5,912 bases of DNA from an uncultured Oscillospiraceae bacterium (GTDB lineage Bacteria > Bacillota > Clostridia > Oscillospirales > Oscillospiraceae): positions 1 through 5,912 of the forward strand of contig CAKTLD010000110.1 in NCBI GenBank assembly GCA_934572445.1. The letters run 5' to 3'. Under the pieces are notes generated by a model, which saw nothing but the letters and a program-made list of their open reading frames with translations, was not told the origin of the DNA and did no database searches. A program made the translations under genes and the position numbers. Below are positions 5,248 through 5,912 of this stretch, piece by piece; positions within the stretch are counted from its first letter, which is position 1, and every line of letters starts with the position of its first letter.

Positions 5248-5912
5248 GGCTGCGTCCCCCCTTCCGGAAGCTCGATCCTCGTCTCGATGCGCTCGCCGAA
5301 GCGGTCGTAGACGAACGTCACATAAGTATCGCCCTCTTCGAGCGGCACGGTATGCTGCCCGTAGTGCACATACAAGCTGCCGCCGCTGCTCCGGCAGCTG
5401 GAATACCAGCCCGGATACCGTCCTGTGCCTTCATAGTCGTACATCGTCTCGCCGCGCTCACTTTGCAGCGACATCGTCTCGATCAGGCGCTCATAGACCT
5501 TTCTGCCAAGGAGGCGGTCATAGCTGCTCACCCAGAGCACCGCCTGCCGCTCTCCATCGAGAATGCCGTATTCGATGCGATTCAGCTGCACGATATCGTC
5601 CCCAATGTGGATGCGCTCGTGCAGGTCCGCCGCGCCGTCGAGCTCTTCCCAAGAAATGCTGTTCACCGTCGGATTCACGCGCTCGCGGATGCTCTCATAC
5701 ACGCCGCTGAGCATCGGGAGCATGAAAAAGCCCTGCACGCAGACGATGACTGTGATGAAAATCGCGATGCGCCGCACGATGACGAGCCAGAAGTGGCGGT
5801 ACTGTTCGCGCAGGGCCCTGCCCGTTTCCTCCGGATCGCCCATCAGCTCCACGGCGCGCGCAGCGGCGTCCTCTTCCGTATAGCCGTGCTCGACCAGCGC
5901 TTCGGCGTGGTC
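5244..5912 (-). CDS. HAAS / permease-prefix-like membrane protein with external domain (partial, N-terminus beyond the right edge)
   Basis: The last 222 residues are present; the open frame runs without a stop to the right edge, so the true start is outside. Visible residues 1-40 (ALVEHGYTEEDAAARAVELM, then GDPEETGRAL) match the end of the helical HAAS / DUF1700-like domain of Firmicutes, marked by H..aL.E.G.teeeA...A...MGDPee.G.aL. That domain is usually cytoplasmic and often encoded beside a PadR-type regulator. A membrane helix follows at about 42-66 (IVRRIAIFITVIVCVQGFFM), then an external domain of about 155 residues with no family I can name. It contains ILDGERQAVLWVSSYDRLLG and a C-terminal FVYDRFGERIETRIEL strand pair. 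Internal GTG or ATG codons near 5852 could be called as starts, but they cut the helical domain and the reading frame continues upstream. The stop overlaps the next gene by four bases. The domain call is from pattern memory and should be treated as moderate. Confidence 0.82.
   Translation of the reverse strand, partial: DHAEALVEHGYTEEDAAARAVELMGDPEETGRALREQYRHFWLVIVRRIAIFITVIVCVQGFFMLPMLSGVYESIRERVNPTVNSISWEELDGAADLHERIHIGDDIVQLNRIEYGILDGERQAVLWVSSYDRLLGRKVYERLIETMSLQSERGETMYDYEGTGRYPGWYSSCRSSGGSLYVHYGQHTVPLEEGDTYVTFVYDRFGERIETRIELPEGGTQP
5256..5265 (-). promoter_or_regulatory. Ribosome binding site for the GTG start at 5247
   Basis: GGAAGGGGGG on the minus strand lies eight bases before GTG, inside the end of the upstream reading frame. 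It supports GTG over the first ATG codon further in (residue 23), which would fall inside the membrane helix. Confidence 0.65.

Noticed and set aside
4909..5710. Plus-strand open frames opposite the two membrane protein genes
   Set aside because: They overlap each other and lie antisense to genes with good starts, a GTGA overlap and a proper terminator. The Arg/Ser/Pro/Cys-rich products look like reverse-strand artefacts.
5244..5852. A complete 202-residue gene starting at the GTG at 5852
   Set aside because: The frame stays open to the window edge, and the 20 codons before this GTG continue the helical motif (H..aL.E.G.teedAA). The gene is therefore partial and starts beyond the window.

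Overview
The window looks like chromosomal DNA from a GC-rich gut Clostridia member, probably in or near Oscillospiraceae. This is an inference from the high GC content, AGGAGG-like ribosome binding sites, a Gram-positive lipoprotein PstS, a fused MacB-type ABC protein with a large external domain, and a HAAS-like membrane protein. No 16S or marker gene is present, so the assignment stays loose. Every gene I can support lies on the minus strand, so the order of transcription is from right to left.

Right part (5912 to 4536): two overlapping genes for small membrane-anchored proteins form the end of a transcription unit. The first enters from beyond the right edge. It has a short helical cytoplasmic module with an MGDPEE motif (HAAS / permease-prefix type), one membrane helix and an external domain. 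The second starts at a GTG that overlaps the stop of the first (GTGA). It has one membrane helix and an external domain of unknown function. A strong terminator with a UUCG tetraloop ends the unit.

Middle (4535 to 1371): a single-gene unit encodes a 995-residue ABC exporter-like protein, with an N-terminal ATPase fused to a MacB/FtsX-type permease and an external domain of about 565 residues. It has a recognisable promoter with an 11-bp direct repeat upstream and an inverted repeat over the -35 region. It ends in a 15-bp hairpin terminator.

Left part (1370 to 1): the start of a pst phosphate-uptake operon. pstS (binding lipoprotein) is followed by a strong intercistronic hairpin and then pstC (permease), which is cut by the left edge. 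The promoter has a good -10, a poor -35 and two exact copies of GATTTTACAA, the layout expected of a promoter activated by a PhoB/PhoP-type regulator. PstS would bind phosphate outside the membrane and pass it to the PstC channel; PstA and PstB are expected beyond the left edge.

No tRNA, rRNA, CRISPR array, insertion sequence or prophage gene was seen, and no gene-free stretch exceeds about 165 bases. The most open questions are the two membrane proteins on the right and the job of the large external domain of the ABC protein.
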